Positions 29,249-37,856 of a DNA stretch of 64,000 bases are shown piece after piece. The DNA comes from Roseibium sediminis (GTDB lineage Bacteria > Pseudomonadota > Alphaproteobacteria > Rhizobiales > Stappiaceae). The DNA lies in NCBI RefSeq assembly GCF_008711325.1, contig NZ_VXDB01000001.1:124001-188000 (forward strand), given 5' to 3'. Position numbers and translations under genes: made by a program. Position 1 is the stretch's first letter. The number at the start of each line of letters is the position of its first letter. Below the pieces are notes generated by a model. The model made no database searches. It was not told where the DNA came from and saw nothing but the letters and a program-made list of their open reading frames with translations.

Positions 29249-30808
29249 ATGAAACTCCGCTCGATCTCGATTGCCTTGGCCGCAACCACCTGTCTTTCTT
29301 CCGCTGCTCTCTCCGACAGTCTGACGCGCGTCGCCACAGTACCGCTTGGCGCGGAAATCACCGGCTTGTACCTGCAGGGCGGTGACCTGTTCTTCAACAT
29401 TCAGCATCCGGCGGATGACCTGCCGACCGCCTTTGCGAAGGCAACGATCGGCGTGGTGTCGAATGCGAATTTCGACGGTGGAGAAAGCCCGGTTCCCGCA
29501 GGCGACGACAAGCACATCGTCAAAACCTCGCTCGGCGAATACCAGATCCTCGTTCAGGAAGGTGACTTTGAGAGCGTCGGCGTGATCGCTGGTAAGGGCG
29601 GTGTGATCCGCACATCGAACGATCCCGACTTCAACGGCTTCATTCCAACCGGTGAAAACGAAGGATATCTCTTCACAAACTGGGAAGACACTCCCGGCGG
29701 CATGTCCCGTGTGAAGCTCACCCGTGCAGACGACGGCAAGTGGTCGACAGACAGCCGGAAATCCTCGATGGTAGACTTCTCCGGCGTTGGCGGAACCTGG
29801 ATCAATTGCTTTGGCACCGTGAGCCCTTGGGTCACTCCGTTGACCTCGGAAGAACTTTATTTCGACAACACGTCCGATTGGAACAATCCGGAATACAAGG
29901 AGATTTCCGACGTTCTGGATCTGGCCAAGTACAAGGGGTCTTATCCAAACCCCTATGACTACGGGTTCATTGTGGAAATCAAGGATCCGGCTGGCCGGGC
30001 AGCTCCTGTCAAACACAAGGCCATGGGGCGTTACAGCCATGAAAATACTGTGGTGATGCCAGACCAGAAAACAGCCTATCTGTCCGATGACGGCACGGGT
30101 GTTGTCTTCTTCAAATTCGTTGCCGATCGTGCCGGAGACCTGAGCTCGGGCACACTTTACGCTGCCAAGGCAAGCCAGATGGGCGAACCCGGCGCGGATC
30201 CGGCAACCACTGGATTCCAGATTTCCTGGATCGAACTGGCTCACGGTTCCAATGACGAAATCGCCAGCTGGGTGTCCGACTATGACGGAATTTCCCAAGA
30301 CAACTTCAAGGCGGGCGAAACCAGCTATATTTCCGACGAGGAAATTGCAGCATGGGCCCGCGGAGAAGCCGCAGACAATCGCGTTGCGTTCCTTGAAACC
30401 CGCAAGGCAGCAGCTGCCAAGGGCGCGACGGCAGAATTCCGCAAGATGGAAGGCGTGAACATCAACCTGAAAGGCGCAGCCAATGGCACGGCACCTTTCA
30501 TGTACATGGCCATGTCCGAAGTCGCCAAGACAATGGCCGATGACAAGGGTGACATCCAGCTGACCGAGAACAAGTGTGGCGTCGTCTACCGGATGAAGCT
30601 CGACAGCAACTACAATGTTCACGCCATGGTGCCTGCCATTGCCGGCGGCCCCTACGACAAGAACGATGCTGCAAACTCCTGCGCCACATCCGGTATTTCC
30701 AATCCGGACAACATTCTGGTTCTGGAAAACGGCGATGTCATCATTGGCGAAGACACGGGCAATCACGAAAACAATGCCCTTTGGATCCTGAAGGCGTCTG
30801 CCAGCTAA
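29249..30808 (+). CDS. PhoX-family (DUF839) secreted protein, putative alkaline phosphatase
   Basis: 519 residues with an N-terminal Sec-type signal peptide (about 1-22, no twin arginine, whereas classical PhoX is Tat-exported). PhoX landmarks are NCFGTVSPWVTPLTSEE (C187, E201, E202), MGRYSHENTVV (E265), YLSDDGTG and NPDNILVLENGDVIIGED, matching metal-site regions of the calcium/iron PhoX phosphatases. The cysteine equivalent to the iron ligand is kept. AGGGAG precedes the ATG. It is followed by a stem-loop and a di-haem protein gene. Phosphatase activity is inferred from family membership; other DUF839 proteins have unknown roles. Confidence 0.78.
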   Translation: MKLRSISIALAATTCLSSAALSDSLTRVATVPLGAEITGLYLQGGDLFFNIQHPADDLPTAFAKATIGVVSNANFDGGESPVPAGDDKHIVKTSLGEYQILVQEGDFESVGVIAGKGGVIRTSNDPDFNGFIPTGENEGYLFTNWEDTPGGMSRVKLTRADDGKWSTDSRKSSMVDFSGVGGTWINCFGTVSPWVTPLTSEELYFDNTSDWNNPEYKEISDVLDLAKYKGSYPNPYDYGFIVEIKDPAGRAAPVKHKAMGRYSHENTVVMPDQKTAYLSDDGTGVVFFKFVADRAGDLSSGTLYAAKASQMGEPGADPATTGFQISWIELAHGSNDEIASWVSDYDGISQDNFKAGETSYISDEEIAAWARGEAADNRVAFLETRKAAAAKGATAEFRKMEGVNINLKGAANGTAPFMYMAMSEVAKTMADDKGDIQLTENKCGVVYRMKLDSNYNVHAMVPAIAGGPYDKNDAANSCATSGISNPDNILVLENGDVIIGEDTGNHENNALWILKASAS

Positions 30809-30831
30809 GCCGAACACGAGATTTATACAGC

Positions 30832-30863
30832 GAAAGGGCGGGATACCGCCCTTTCCATTTTTC
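30832..30863 (+). terminator. Terminator/attenuator after the PhoX-like gene
   Basis: Perfect ten-base stem GAAAGGGCGG/CCGCCCTTTC with a GATA loop followed by a short T-run. It lies between the PhoX-like gene and the di-haem gene and would lower expression of the second. Confidence 0.75.
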
Positions 30864-30886
30864 AATCAAGATTTGCGGGTTCATTC

Positions 30887-32512
30887 ATGAGACATGTCAG
30901 CCTCATCCTTGCCGCGATCCTTTTGACATCAGGAAGCGCGATAACGGTTGCTTCAGATCTTGGATCCATGACAACAAAAGAGATCATGGAGCACCGACCA
31001 AGCTCAATTGAATTGGATGCCTTGGGCAGGATCTACAATCCCGAAGCACCGGTCCCCCCCCAATGCTATACGCGGATCGAGGGCAAATTTAATCCCTGCT
31101 ACGTCTGCCACCAGAACAACACGGACGATGCACGACCGAATTTCATGCAGGACGGCACCCTGCAGCAGGCCTACGAGTTCTCCGAAGCCGGGCTTACCAA
31201 TCATCATCGAAACCTGTTCATCGACAGGACCAGCGAAGTGGCCGCCCAATCCGATGAGGACATCCTGCGGTACATCGATGAGGACAACTATTCTGCCCTG
31301 AAAGACTATCTCCTTGAGAAGAACTGGTCAGGCTATCTCCCTGACCTTGCCAACTATCAAGACGGCGCAGATGCCTTTGACGACAACGGTCACGCGCTTG
31401 ATGGGTCGGGTTGGGTTGCCTTCAACTACAAACCCCAGCCCTCCACATTCTGGCCAACCAATGGCTCGACCGATGATGCTCTCATTCGTCTGCCGCCTGC
31501 GTTCAGGCAAACTGCAGACGGCATCATCTCAAGGGATGTCTACATCGCCAATCTCGCCCTTCTGGAAATGGCTTTTCAGGACCTGACCGAAGTCACCCTT
31601 CCCGCTATTGACGAAACTGCGCTTGGCCTCGATATCGACGGCGATGGAACCTTGTCCAGCGCGTCCAAAATGAAACGCCGAAGTAGCTATCTCGGCGCAG
31701 CATACGAGATGCCGGTTTCCCGAATGATCTATCCGGAAGGTACCGAATTCCTCCACTCCGTTCGCTATATCGGCATTGAGGGTGAGACCATCGAAGTCGC
31801 CCGGCGGATGAAAGAACTGCGCTATATGGTCAAGTCCCGCAAGCTGACACTTGCCGAACTGCGCTCCAGATATCGAAATGAACGGCAGGAGAAGATCGAC
31901 GAGAACCTGCCGCGCTATGTCGACCTTGGAGACCGGGGTATGGACACCGGTTTTGGCTGGACCCTGCTGGGCTTCATCGAGGCGGCGGACGGATCGCTGC
32001 GGCCTCAAACAAACGAGGAACAGTTCTTCTGCCGCGGCTGCCACGCAACAACCGGCGCGAACATCGACCAGACCTGGGCGTTCCCGCGAAAGCTGACCGG
32101 GGTCGATGGTTGGGGATACCTGGACTACAGGGCCCAGAAGGACGCACCGTCGAAGGGACAAACGGACGGAGAAATTGTCACCTACATGAAGCGCGCTGGA
32201 GGCGGTGATGAATTCCGCTCGAACACGGAAATGCTGGCACGCTGGTTCAACGAAGACGGCAGCGTGAACGAGGACGCGGTTCGCGGGAAGAGCGTTTATG
32301 AACTGATCACTCCGAGCCGGCAGCGCGCACTGAAATTGAACAAGGCTTATCGGGTAATCGTGAAGGAGCAAACCTTCATTTATGGCCGCGATGCCACGAT
32401 TTCACCGCCCAAGAACGTCCATGCCGAGATTGATGGGGCAACAGCTCCGACCTTGCCGAGAGAGCTGCGTTTCAAACACGACATCCGGCTGGACTGGACA
32501 AGCGCGCAATAA
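30887..32512 (+). CDS. Secreted protein with two CxxCH haem motifs
   Basis: 541 residues with a signal peptide (about 1-23). Two c-type haem attachment motifs are visible, CYVCH (C71, C74, H75) and CRGCH (C382, C385, H386), about 310 residues apart. An EF-hand-like loop, DIDGDGTLS (about 249-257), suggests calcium binding. I do not recognise a named family for the remainder. It follows the PhoX-like gene by 78 bp on the same strand, with a stem-loop between. It is probably a periplasmic di-haem cytochrome or oxidoreductase; partner and substrate are unknown. Confidence 0.75.
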   Translation: MRHVSLILAAILLTSGSAITVASDLGSMTTKEIMEHRPSSIELDALGRIYNPEAPVPPQCYTRIEGKFNPCYVCHQNNTDDARPNFMQDGTLQQAYEFSEAGLTNHHRNLFIDRTSEVAAQSDEDILRYIDEDNYSALKDYLLEKNWSGYLPDLANYQDGADAFDDNGHALDGSGWVAFNYKPQPSTFWPTNGSTDDALIRLPPAFRQTADGIISRDVYIANLALLEMAFQDLTEVTLPAIDETALGLDIDGDGTLSSASKMKRRSSYLGAAYEMPVSRMIYPEGTEFLHSVRYIGIEGETIEVARRMKELRYMVKSRKLTLAELRSRYRNERQEKIDENLPRYVDLGDRGMDTGFGWTLLGFIEAADGSLRPQTNEEQFFCRGCHATTGANIDQTWAFPRKLTGVDGWGYLDYRAQKDAPSKGQTDGEIVTYMKRAGGGDEFRSNTEMLARWFNEDGSVNEDAVRGKSVYELITPSRQRALKLNKAYRVIVKEQTFIYGRDATISPPKNVHAEIDGATAPTLPRELRFKHDIRLDWTSAQ

Positions 32513-32532
32513 CCATTTGGCGCCTGGAAATC

Positions 32533-32567
32533 AAAGAGCCCGGCAGGAGGTCTCCTGTCGGGCTCTT
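32533..32567. terminator. Bidirectional terminator between the di-haem gene and aglK
   Basis: A long stem, GAGCCCGGCAGGAG paired with CTCCTGTCGGGCTC around a two-base loop (one G-U pair), flanked by AAA and TT. It serves both convergent genes. Confidence 0.88.
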
Positions 32568-32584
32568 CATTGCATATGAGAAGA

Positions 32585-33676
32585 TCACCGGTAGAGGAAA
32601 GACTTGCCGCTTTCATCGAACAAGTGAAGCTTCTCAGCTGGAGCAGTCAGCTTCAGTTCCGTACCCTTGGCGACTTTGTGGATGCCCGGAAGCTTTGCGA
32701 TGAACGCATCCGCCCCCTCCCGCGGGTCGAAGTAGAGAACTGTGGTTTCGCCAAGCGCCTCGACGATTGCCAGCTTTGCCGCCACTAGGAAGTCATCGGT
32801 CTCTGTGATGGACAGATCTTCCGGTCGAACCCCGAGCTTCACCTTCTTGCCCATATCGCTCTCAAGAGAAGCAATGGGAACCGTTGCATGACCGCCGTCA
32901 TCCATCCGCAGCGACGTTTCGGCACCCGTGGCCGTCACAGTCGCATCGACCATGTTCATGGCCGGTGACCCGATGAACTGGGCAACAAATGTATTTGCGG
33001 GACGCTCGTAGAGCTCCAGAGGCGCTCCGACTTGTTCGATATTGCCTCCATGAAGCACGACAATCCGGCTGGCCAGTGTCATGGCTTCCACCTGATCATG
33101 CGTCACGTAGATCATGGTGCTTTGCGGCATGCTTTCCTTCAGCTGCGCAATTTCGATACGTGTGGCAACACGCAGCGCTGCATCAAGGTTCGACAAAGGC
33201 TCGTCAAACAGGAAAACCTTCGGGTCCCGAACGATCGAACGACCGATCGCGACGCGCTGGCGTTGCCCCCCGGACAAGGCCTTTGGCAGGCGATCCAGCA
33301 GATGATCCAGCTGCAGGGTCTTGGCTGCAGACTTCACGGCACTATCGATCTCGTTACTGGTCTTGCCGGCGAGGCGAAGGGCAAACGCCATGTTGTCATA
33401 GACAGTCATATGCGGGTACAGCGCATAGGACTGAAACACCATGGCAATGCCACGCTGTGCTGGCGGAACGTCATTGACCTGAACACCATCAATATCCAGC
33501 GTTCCGCCGGTGATGGACTCAAGGCCTGCAATCATCCGCAACAAGGTGGATTTGCCACAGCCCGACGGGCCAACGAAGACAATCAGTTCGCCTTCCTGGA
33601 TTTCAAGATTAATATCGCGAAGAACTTCTACGGCGCCGTAGGACTTGCTGACGTCTTTCAAGGACAAAGAGGTCAT
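32585..33676 (-). CDS. aglK: Alpha-glucoside ABC transporter ATP-binding protein
   Basis: A 363-residue MalK-type ATPase with Walker A GPSGCGKST, signature LSGGQRQR, Walker B VFLFDEP and H-loop YVTHDQVEAM all intact, plus a C-terminal OB/MOP domain. It is last in an aglE-F-G-K operon. In Sinorhizobium an alpha-glucosidase gene (aglA) sits between aglG and aglK; here the two are separated by only 33 bp. Confidence 0.87.
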   Translation of the reverse strand: MTSLSLKDVSKSYGAVEVLRDINLEIQEGELIVFVGPSGCGKSTLLRMIAGLESITGGTLDIDGVQVNDVPPAQRGIAMVFQSYALYPHMTVYDNMAFALRLAGKTSNEIDSAVKSAAKTLQLDHLLDRLPKALSGGQRQRVAIGRSIVRDPKVFLFDEPLSNLDAALRVATRIEIAQLKESMPQSTMIYVTHDQVEAMTLASRIVVLHGGNIEQVGAPLELYERPANTFVAQFIGSPAMNMVDATVTATGAETSLRMDDGGHATVPIASLESDMGKKVKLGVRPEDLSITETDDFLVAAKLAIVEALGETTVLYFDPREGADAFIAKLPGIHKVAKGTELKLTAPAEKLHLFDESGKSFLYR

Positions 33677-33709
33677 ACCGGCTGCTCCCTTAAAAAAAGC
33701 GTGTTCATG

Positions 33710-34858
33710 TTACTTCACTGATCCGGCCAGAAGACCGCGCACCAGGTAGCGTTGAAGGGCAAAGAAGACCACCAGCGGCAAGGCAATGGACACAAAGGCC
33801 GCCGTTGCAAGAATCTCCCAGTTTCCGCCGCGTGTACCCAGAAGTTCGACAATCTGGTTCGTCATGACGGTGGTCGATCCGGTCGCGTCGATCAGGAAGA
33901 CCTTGGCAACAAGCAGGTCGTTCCATGTCCACAGGAACTGGAAGATCGCGAAGGACGCCAGAGCCGGGAAACTCAGTGGCAGGATGATCTTGGTGAAGAT
34001 CTGGAAGTCCGTGGCTCCATCGACCTTTGCATTTTCGATGATGTCGCGCGGCAGGCCAACCATGTAGTTTCGCAGGAGATAAACGGCGAGCGGCATGCCG
34101 AAGGCCGTATGCGCCAGCCAGACCCCGAGATATCCCTTGCCGATCCCGATCCCCAGATGCAGCCGCAGCAGCGGAATGAGGGCCAGCTGAAGCGGAACCA
34201 CCAGAAGCGCCACCACAAAGGCAATGAGCAGCGGGCGGCCGGGAAACTCCATCCAGGCCAGCGCATAGGCGGCGAAGGCTGCAATCACGATCGGAATGAT
34301 GGTTGCCGGAACCGTGACCGTGAGCGTGTTGAAAAACGCGCGGGCCATGTTGTCCTGCCCACTGCCGGAGAACAGGATGGTTTCATAATTGCCCATCGTG
34401 AAGTCGGGTGGGACTTCAGCCGTGACAAAGATACGCTGTCCGCGTCCCTTCAGCTTGTTTGCCGGACCTCGCCACTCGTAGGACCCATCCGGCTGAAGCA
34501 ACAAGCTTTCACCGCCGCCCATGTCGGCTGCGTCGCCCGGCGTGTAGGCCGAAACATCCTTGGACGAAACACCCCAGGCACTGATCGGGCGCGGCGCGCC
34601 ATCAAAGATGCTGCCCTTGACGACAAACACGTCCCCATCTGCGACCTTGTGATCATCGGGATCAAGCGTTCTGAAGACTTCATTCTGCTCGGCGGTGAAG
34701 AGCGATGCCCACCACCCGGAAGAGGAAATCTGGTCCGCGGTCCGGAATGACGACACGAAGAGGCCGACAGTCGGAAAGAGCCACATGACCACGAGGATCA
34801 CGACGGAGAGATGAACGGCCCAGGTCAGGCCGGACTTGTGTCCTGCAATCCGATCCAT
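33710..34858 (-). CDS. aglG: Alpha-glucoside ABC transporter permease
   Basis: A 382-residue MalG-type permease. After the first helix it has a long periplasmic loop (about residues 40-150), the feature that sets AglG apart from ordinary MalG proteins of about 280 residues. The EAA loop reads ENAKVDGATDFQIFTKIILP. Its ATG overlaps the aglF stop. Confidence 0.87.
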   Translation of the reverse strand: MDRIAGHKSGLTWAVHLSVVILVVMWLFPTVGLFVSSFRTADQISSSGWWASLFTAEQNEVFRTLDPDDHKVADGDVFVVKGSIFDGAPRPISAWGVSSKDVSAYTPGDAADMGGGESLLLQPDGSYEWRGPANKLKGRGQRIFVTAEVPPDFTMGNYETILFSGSGQDNMARAFFNTLTVTVPATIIPIVIAAFAAYALAWMEFPGRPLLIAFVVALLVVPLQLALIPLLRLHLGIGIGKGYLGVWLAHTAFGMPLAVYLLRNYMVGLPRDIIENAKVDGATDFQIFTKIILPLSFPALASFAIFQFLWTWNDLLVAKVFLIDATGSTTVMTNQIVELLGTRGGNWEILATAAFVSIALPLVVFFALQRYLVRGLLAGSVK

Positions 34859-36099
34859 CAGCGCATCTCCTTGCGGGCATTGTAGACGTTCCAGACAAGA
34901 ATGGGCGTGACCATGATCATGATGATGATTGCGCTGGCAGAGCCAACGCCCCAGTCATTTGCCCGGAAGAGCTTGTCGTACATGTAGTTGGCGAGAACCT
35001 GCGTTTCCCACTGGCCGTTGGTCATCGCAAAAACGATGTCGAAGACCTTCAGAACTGTCAGGGTAATCGTTGTCCAGACCACGACGATGGTCCCCATGAT
35101 CTGAGGAACCTTGATCTTGAAGAAGATCTGGAACGGGTTCGCTCCGTCAATGATTGCCGCTTCCACGGTTTCCTCGGGAATGCCCCTGAGTGCCGCAGAC
35201 AAGATGACCATCGCAAATCCGGTCTGGATCCAGATCAGCACCACCATAAGGAAGAAGTTGTTCCAGAACGGCAGGGTCAGCCAGGTTTGCGGTTCGCCGT
35301 AGGGAAGCGCGCTTCCCCATACGCCAATCAGGCCACTGATCGATGTCCAGACAAGCCACAGACCACCAACAATGACGACAAGGCGCAAAGCCATGGTGGC
35401 CGGAGACTTGTCGCGTCGCTGAGCCGTAATGGCCTGAACACTACCCCAAACCACATAGGCGACGGCTGCCGCGAAGGCGACGAGCAACAGTGTCGGCAAC
35501 ACCTTCAGGAAGAAGAGAGAGCCTGCTCCACCGTCAAAGTGCAGCCATATAGCATTCAAGACGCCGATCTGGCTCTGCTCTACCGGACGCGTGTCGTAGA
35601 TCAGCTTGAAGATGACCGAGGCACCAACAAAGGAGATGGCCATCGGCATGAAGATCAGCGACTTGGCAAAGTTGCCCCAGCGAATGCGGTCCGTCAGCTG
35701 CGCTACCAGCAGACCGAAAGCCGTGGATGCGGCAGGAACGATCACCAGCCAAAGCAGGTTGTTGCGCACCGCTTCCCAAAACTTGTCCTCGCTCAGCATC
35801 TGGCGGTAATTGGCCAGCCCGACAAAGGCCCCATCTTGCGAGCGGTCGGTAAGCGAAAGCCGCAAGGTCTCGAAGACCGGGTAGGCCAGATAGAGCGTCA
35901 GGGCGAACAGCGCAGGAAACAGAAACAGCCAGGGGCGAACCATGTTCGCGCGGTTTATGTTTTTGCCGGCATCCTTCCCCTTTGCAGGGAAAATCACCGT
36001 GTCGAGTATGACGTTCGAAAAATAGAAGTATGCAAGGCAGGCTCCAACGCCGATGACGATGGTGAATAGCCCCATAAGTGCCGGATTGTCCGCGAACAC
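34858..36099 (-). CDS. aglF: Alpha-glucoside ABC transporter permease
   Basis: A 413-residue MalF-type permease with about eight hydrophobic segments and an EAA loop (EAAIIDGANPFQIFFKIKVP). A GTG start at 36099 is chosen because GGGAGGA lies six bases upstream; ATG alternatives at 36135 and 36075 lack this. Second gene of the operon, behind a stem-loop. Confidence 0.86.
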   Translation of the reverse strand: MFADNPALMGLFTIVIGVGACLAYFYFSNVILDTVIFPAKGKDAGKNINRANMVRPWLFLFPALFALTLYLAYPVFETLRLSLTDRSQDGAFVGLANYRQMLSEDKFWEAVRNNLLWLVIVPAASTAFGLLVAQLTDRIRWGNFAKSLIFMPMAISFVGASVIFKLIYDTRPVEQSQIGVLNAIWLHFDGGAGSLFFLKVLPTLLLVAFAAAVAYVVWGSVQAITAQRRDKSPATMALRLVVIVGGLWLVWTSISGLIGVWGSALPYGEPQTWLTLPFWNNFFLMVVLIWIQTGFAMVILSAALRGIPEETVEAAIIDGANPFQIFFKIKVPQIMGTIVVVWTTITLTVLKVFDIVFAMTNGQWETQVLANYMYDKLFRANDWGVGSASAIIIMIMVTPILVWNVYNARKEMR

Positions 36100-36204
36100 G
36101 GCCTGTCCTCCCGTATGATTATGGCCAAGCGGCATCAGCCGCGGGCTCCCGCAGAAATTCAGGAATTGGGATTCAAGGAAAAAGTTTGTCTGGAAGCAGG
36201 AAGA

Positions 36205-36232
36205 GACCGGCCCTTTCAGACAAGGACCGGTC
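36205..36232 (-). promoter_or_regulatory. Intercistronic stem-loop between aglE and aglF
   Basis: On the minus strand GACCGGTCCTT pairs with AAGGGCCGGTC (one G-U pair) starting about ten bases after the aglE stop. No clear T-tract. Confidence 0.7.
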
Positions 36233-36241
36233 CCAAACTTC

Positions 36242-37612
36242 TTACTTCAGAGCGTCCCAGCTCTTCTGGATTTCAGCTGCAACAGCTGCTGCATCCTTAC
36301 CGCCGGTATAGTCGACCATGCCGGTCCAGAACGTGCCGGCACCAACACCGCCCGGCATCAGGTCGGACCCGTCGAAGCGGAACGTCGTGGCGTTGACCAG
36401 GATTTCGCCCTGACCGCGAAGCGTGTCGTTCATGTAAGCGTCCAGGTTAACGCTCTTGTGCGGCGTCAGGAACCCGGTCTGGGCCATCATGACTTCATGC
36501 GCGATCGGCAGAGTGAAGAATTCCATCAGCTCATTGGTCGCGTCAGATGCTTTGGTAATCGCCATCAGCGTACCGCCGCCAAGGACAGGGTTGCCCAGAT
36601 CCTTGCCCGCGTAAGACGGGAAGTAGAAGAAGTCCACATCAGCGCCGAACTCGACACCTTCCGGGAAGAATGCCGGAACGAAGGAAGCCTGACGGTGCAT
36701 GTAGCACTGAGGCGGGGACGAGAAGAGACCCTTCGGGCTGTCACGGAAGTCAGTCGAGGCAACTGCGCTTGCACCGCCTGCAACCTTGGCATCGTCACGG
36801 GCAAACCAGCCGAACTCTTCGATCGCGGCAACAACGCGCGGATCGTCGAACTTCATCTCGTTGGTAACCCACTGGTCGTAGACATCAGCAGGCTGCGTGC
36901 GCAGCATCAGGTCTTCAACCCAGTCCGTTGCCGGCCAACCGGTTGCAGCACCCGACCCCAGACCGATACACCAGGGGGTACCCCCGTCGGCGACGATCTT
37001 TTCCGTCAGCGCCTTCAGGTCTTCCATGGAAGTCGGGACTTCATACCCTGCGTCCTCGAAGTTTTCCGGCGAGTACCAGACGAGGCTCTTGACGTTCACA
37101 TTGTAGAAGAAGCCGTAAAGCTGATCCTGACCGGCCTTGTCGGCATAGGTTCCCAGATCAACCCAGCTCTGGCCGGCACCGTAATTTTCAGCAACCCACG
37201 GCCCCAGATCGGACGGCAGCGGAGTCAGGAGACCACGTGCGGCCATGTCTGCTGCAAGGCCCGGCTGCGGGAATACCGCAATATTCGGGGCAGCACCTGC
37301 CTCGGCATCAATCACGATCTGCTGTTCGAAGGAATCGGAGCCGGTGTAAATGACTTCAGCGCCGGTAGCTTCGGTAAAGTAGGCAAGCGCACTCCGGAAG
37401 AAACCGTCTTCCGGCTGCAGCCATGGACCTGCAATTGTTACGGCCTGCCCCTTGAGGTCGGGAGCCTTGGCTGCCCACTCCTGATAGCTGTCCCAGCTGA
37501 AGTTGCCCTCACCAGGCTTGAACTTCAGTTCAGCCGCTGAAACGGAGACCATTCCGCCCATCACAACCGCAAGCGCAAGGCCTGCAACACCACTCAATTG
37601 AAGGTTCTTCAT
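36242..37612 (-). CDS. aglE: Alpha-glucoside ABC transporter substrate-binding protein
   Basis: A 456-residue periplasmic binding protein with a signal peptide (about 1-26, cleavage near VSAAE). GGGAGGA lies six bases before the ATG. It is first in aglEFGK and divergent from the LacI regulator. Uptake of sucrose, maltose, trehalose or similar alpha-glucosides is expected from the orthologous rhizobial system. Confidence 0.87.
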   Translation of the reverse strand: MKNLQLSGVAGLALAVVMGGMVSVSAAELKFKPGEGNFSWDSYQEWAAKAPDLKGQAVTIAGPWLQPEDGFFRSALAYFTEATGAEVIYTGSDSFEQQIVIDAEAGAAPNIAVFPQPGLAADMAARGLLTPLPSDLGPWVAENYGAGQSWVDLGTYADKAGQDQLYGFFYNVNVKSLVWYSPENFEDAGYEVPTSMEDLKALTEKIVADGGTPWCIGLGSGAATGWPATDWVEDLMLRTQPADVYDQWVTNEMKFDDPRVVAAIEEFGWFARDDAKVAGGASAVASTDFRDSPKGLFSSPPQCYMHRQASFVPAFFPEGVEFGADVDFFYFPSYAGKDLGNPVLGGGTLMAITKASDATNELMEFFTLPIAHEVMMAQTGFLTPHKSVNLDAYMNDTLRGQGEILVNATTFRFDGSDLMPGGVGAGTFWTGMVDYTGGKDAAAVAAEIQKSWDALK

Positions 37613-37712
37613 GTCAATCCTCCCAGATTGTACGGAGACTGTTGCACACCCCGGCACAAGGCTTCAAGTCAAAGCCCTCGCAAGGATGAGCACCTCCCGT
37701 CGATGCATTATT

Positions 37713-37724
37713 CAAACCGCTTTG
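37713..37724. promoter_or_regulatory. LacI-type operator candidate 1 (aglE side)
   Basis: CAAACCGCTTTG has the LacI-family pattern CAAAnC-GnTTTG centred on CG. It lies about 100 bp upstream of aglE. Confidence 0.5.
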
Positions 37725-37758
37725 GATCGTTACGTCAAGTGGAAGTTATGCAGCAGCC

Positions 37759-37788
37759 TTGTCAAACTGAACTATATAGCTTTATTCT
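37759..37788 (+). promoter_or_regulatory. Possible aglR promoter
   Basis: TTGTCA followed after 17-18 bp by TATTCT, a moderate sigma-70-like match reading toward aglR. The downstream operator at 37826-37837 would block transcription from it. Confidence 0.4.
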
Positions 37789-37825
37789 GCGCTGGCGCGG
37801 TTCCTCACCCCGCAAACGGAGCTTT

Positions 37826-37837
37826 CAAAGCGTTTTG
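37826..37837. promoter_or_regulatory. LacI-type operator candidate 2 (aglR side)
   Basis: CAAAGCGTTTTG, extended to TTCAAAGCGTTTTGAA, is a near-perfect LacI-type palindrome. It lies 19 bp before the aglR start codon, implying autoregulation. It shares its half-sites with candidate 1, 113 bp away. Confidence 0.55.
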
Positions 37838-37856
37838 AAGATGCAGGGAGAACGGG

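Noticed and set aside
29219-30865. Long open frame (about 548 codons) on the minus strand
   Set aside because: It is antisense to the PhoX-like gene, whose signal peptide, family motifs, ribosome-binding site and terminator are clear; the antisense protein has no recognisable features.
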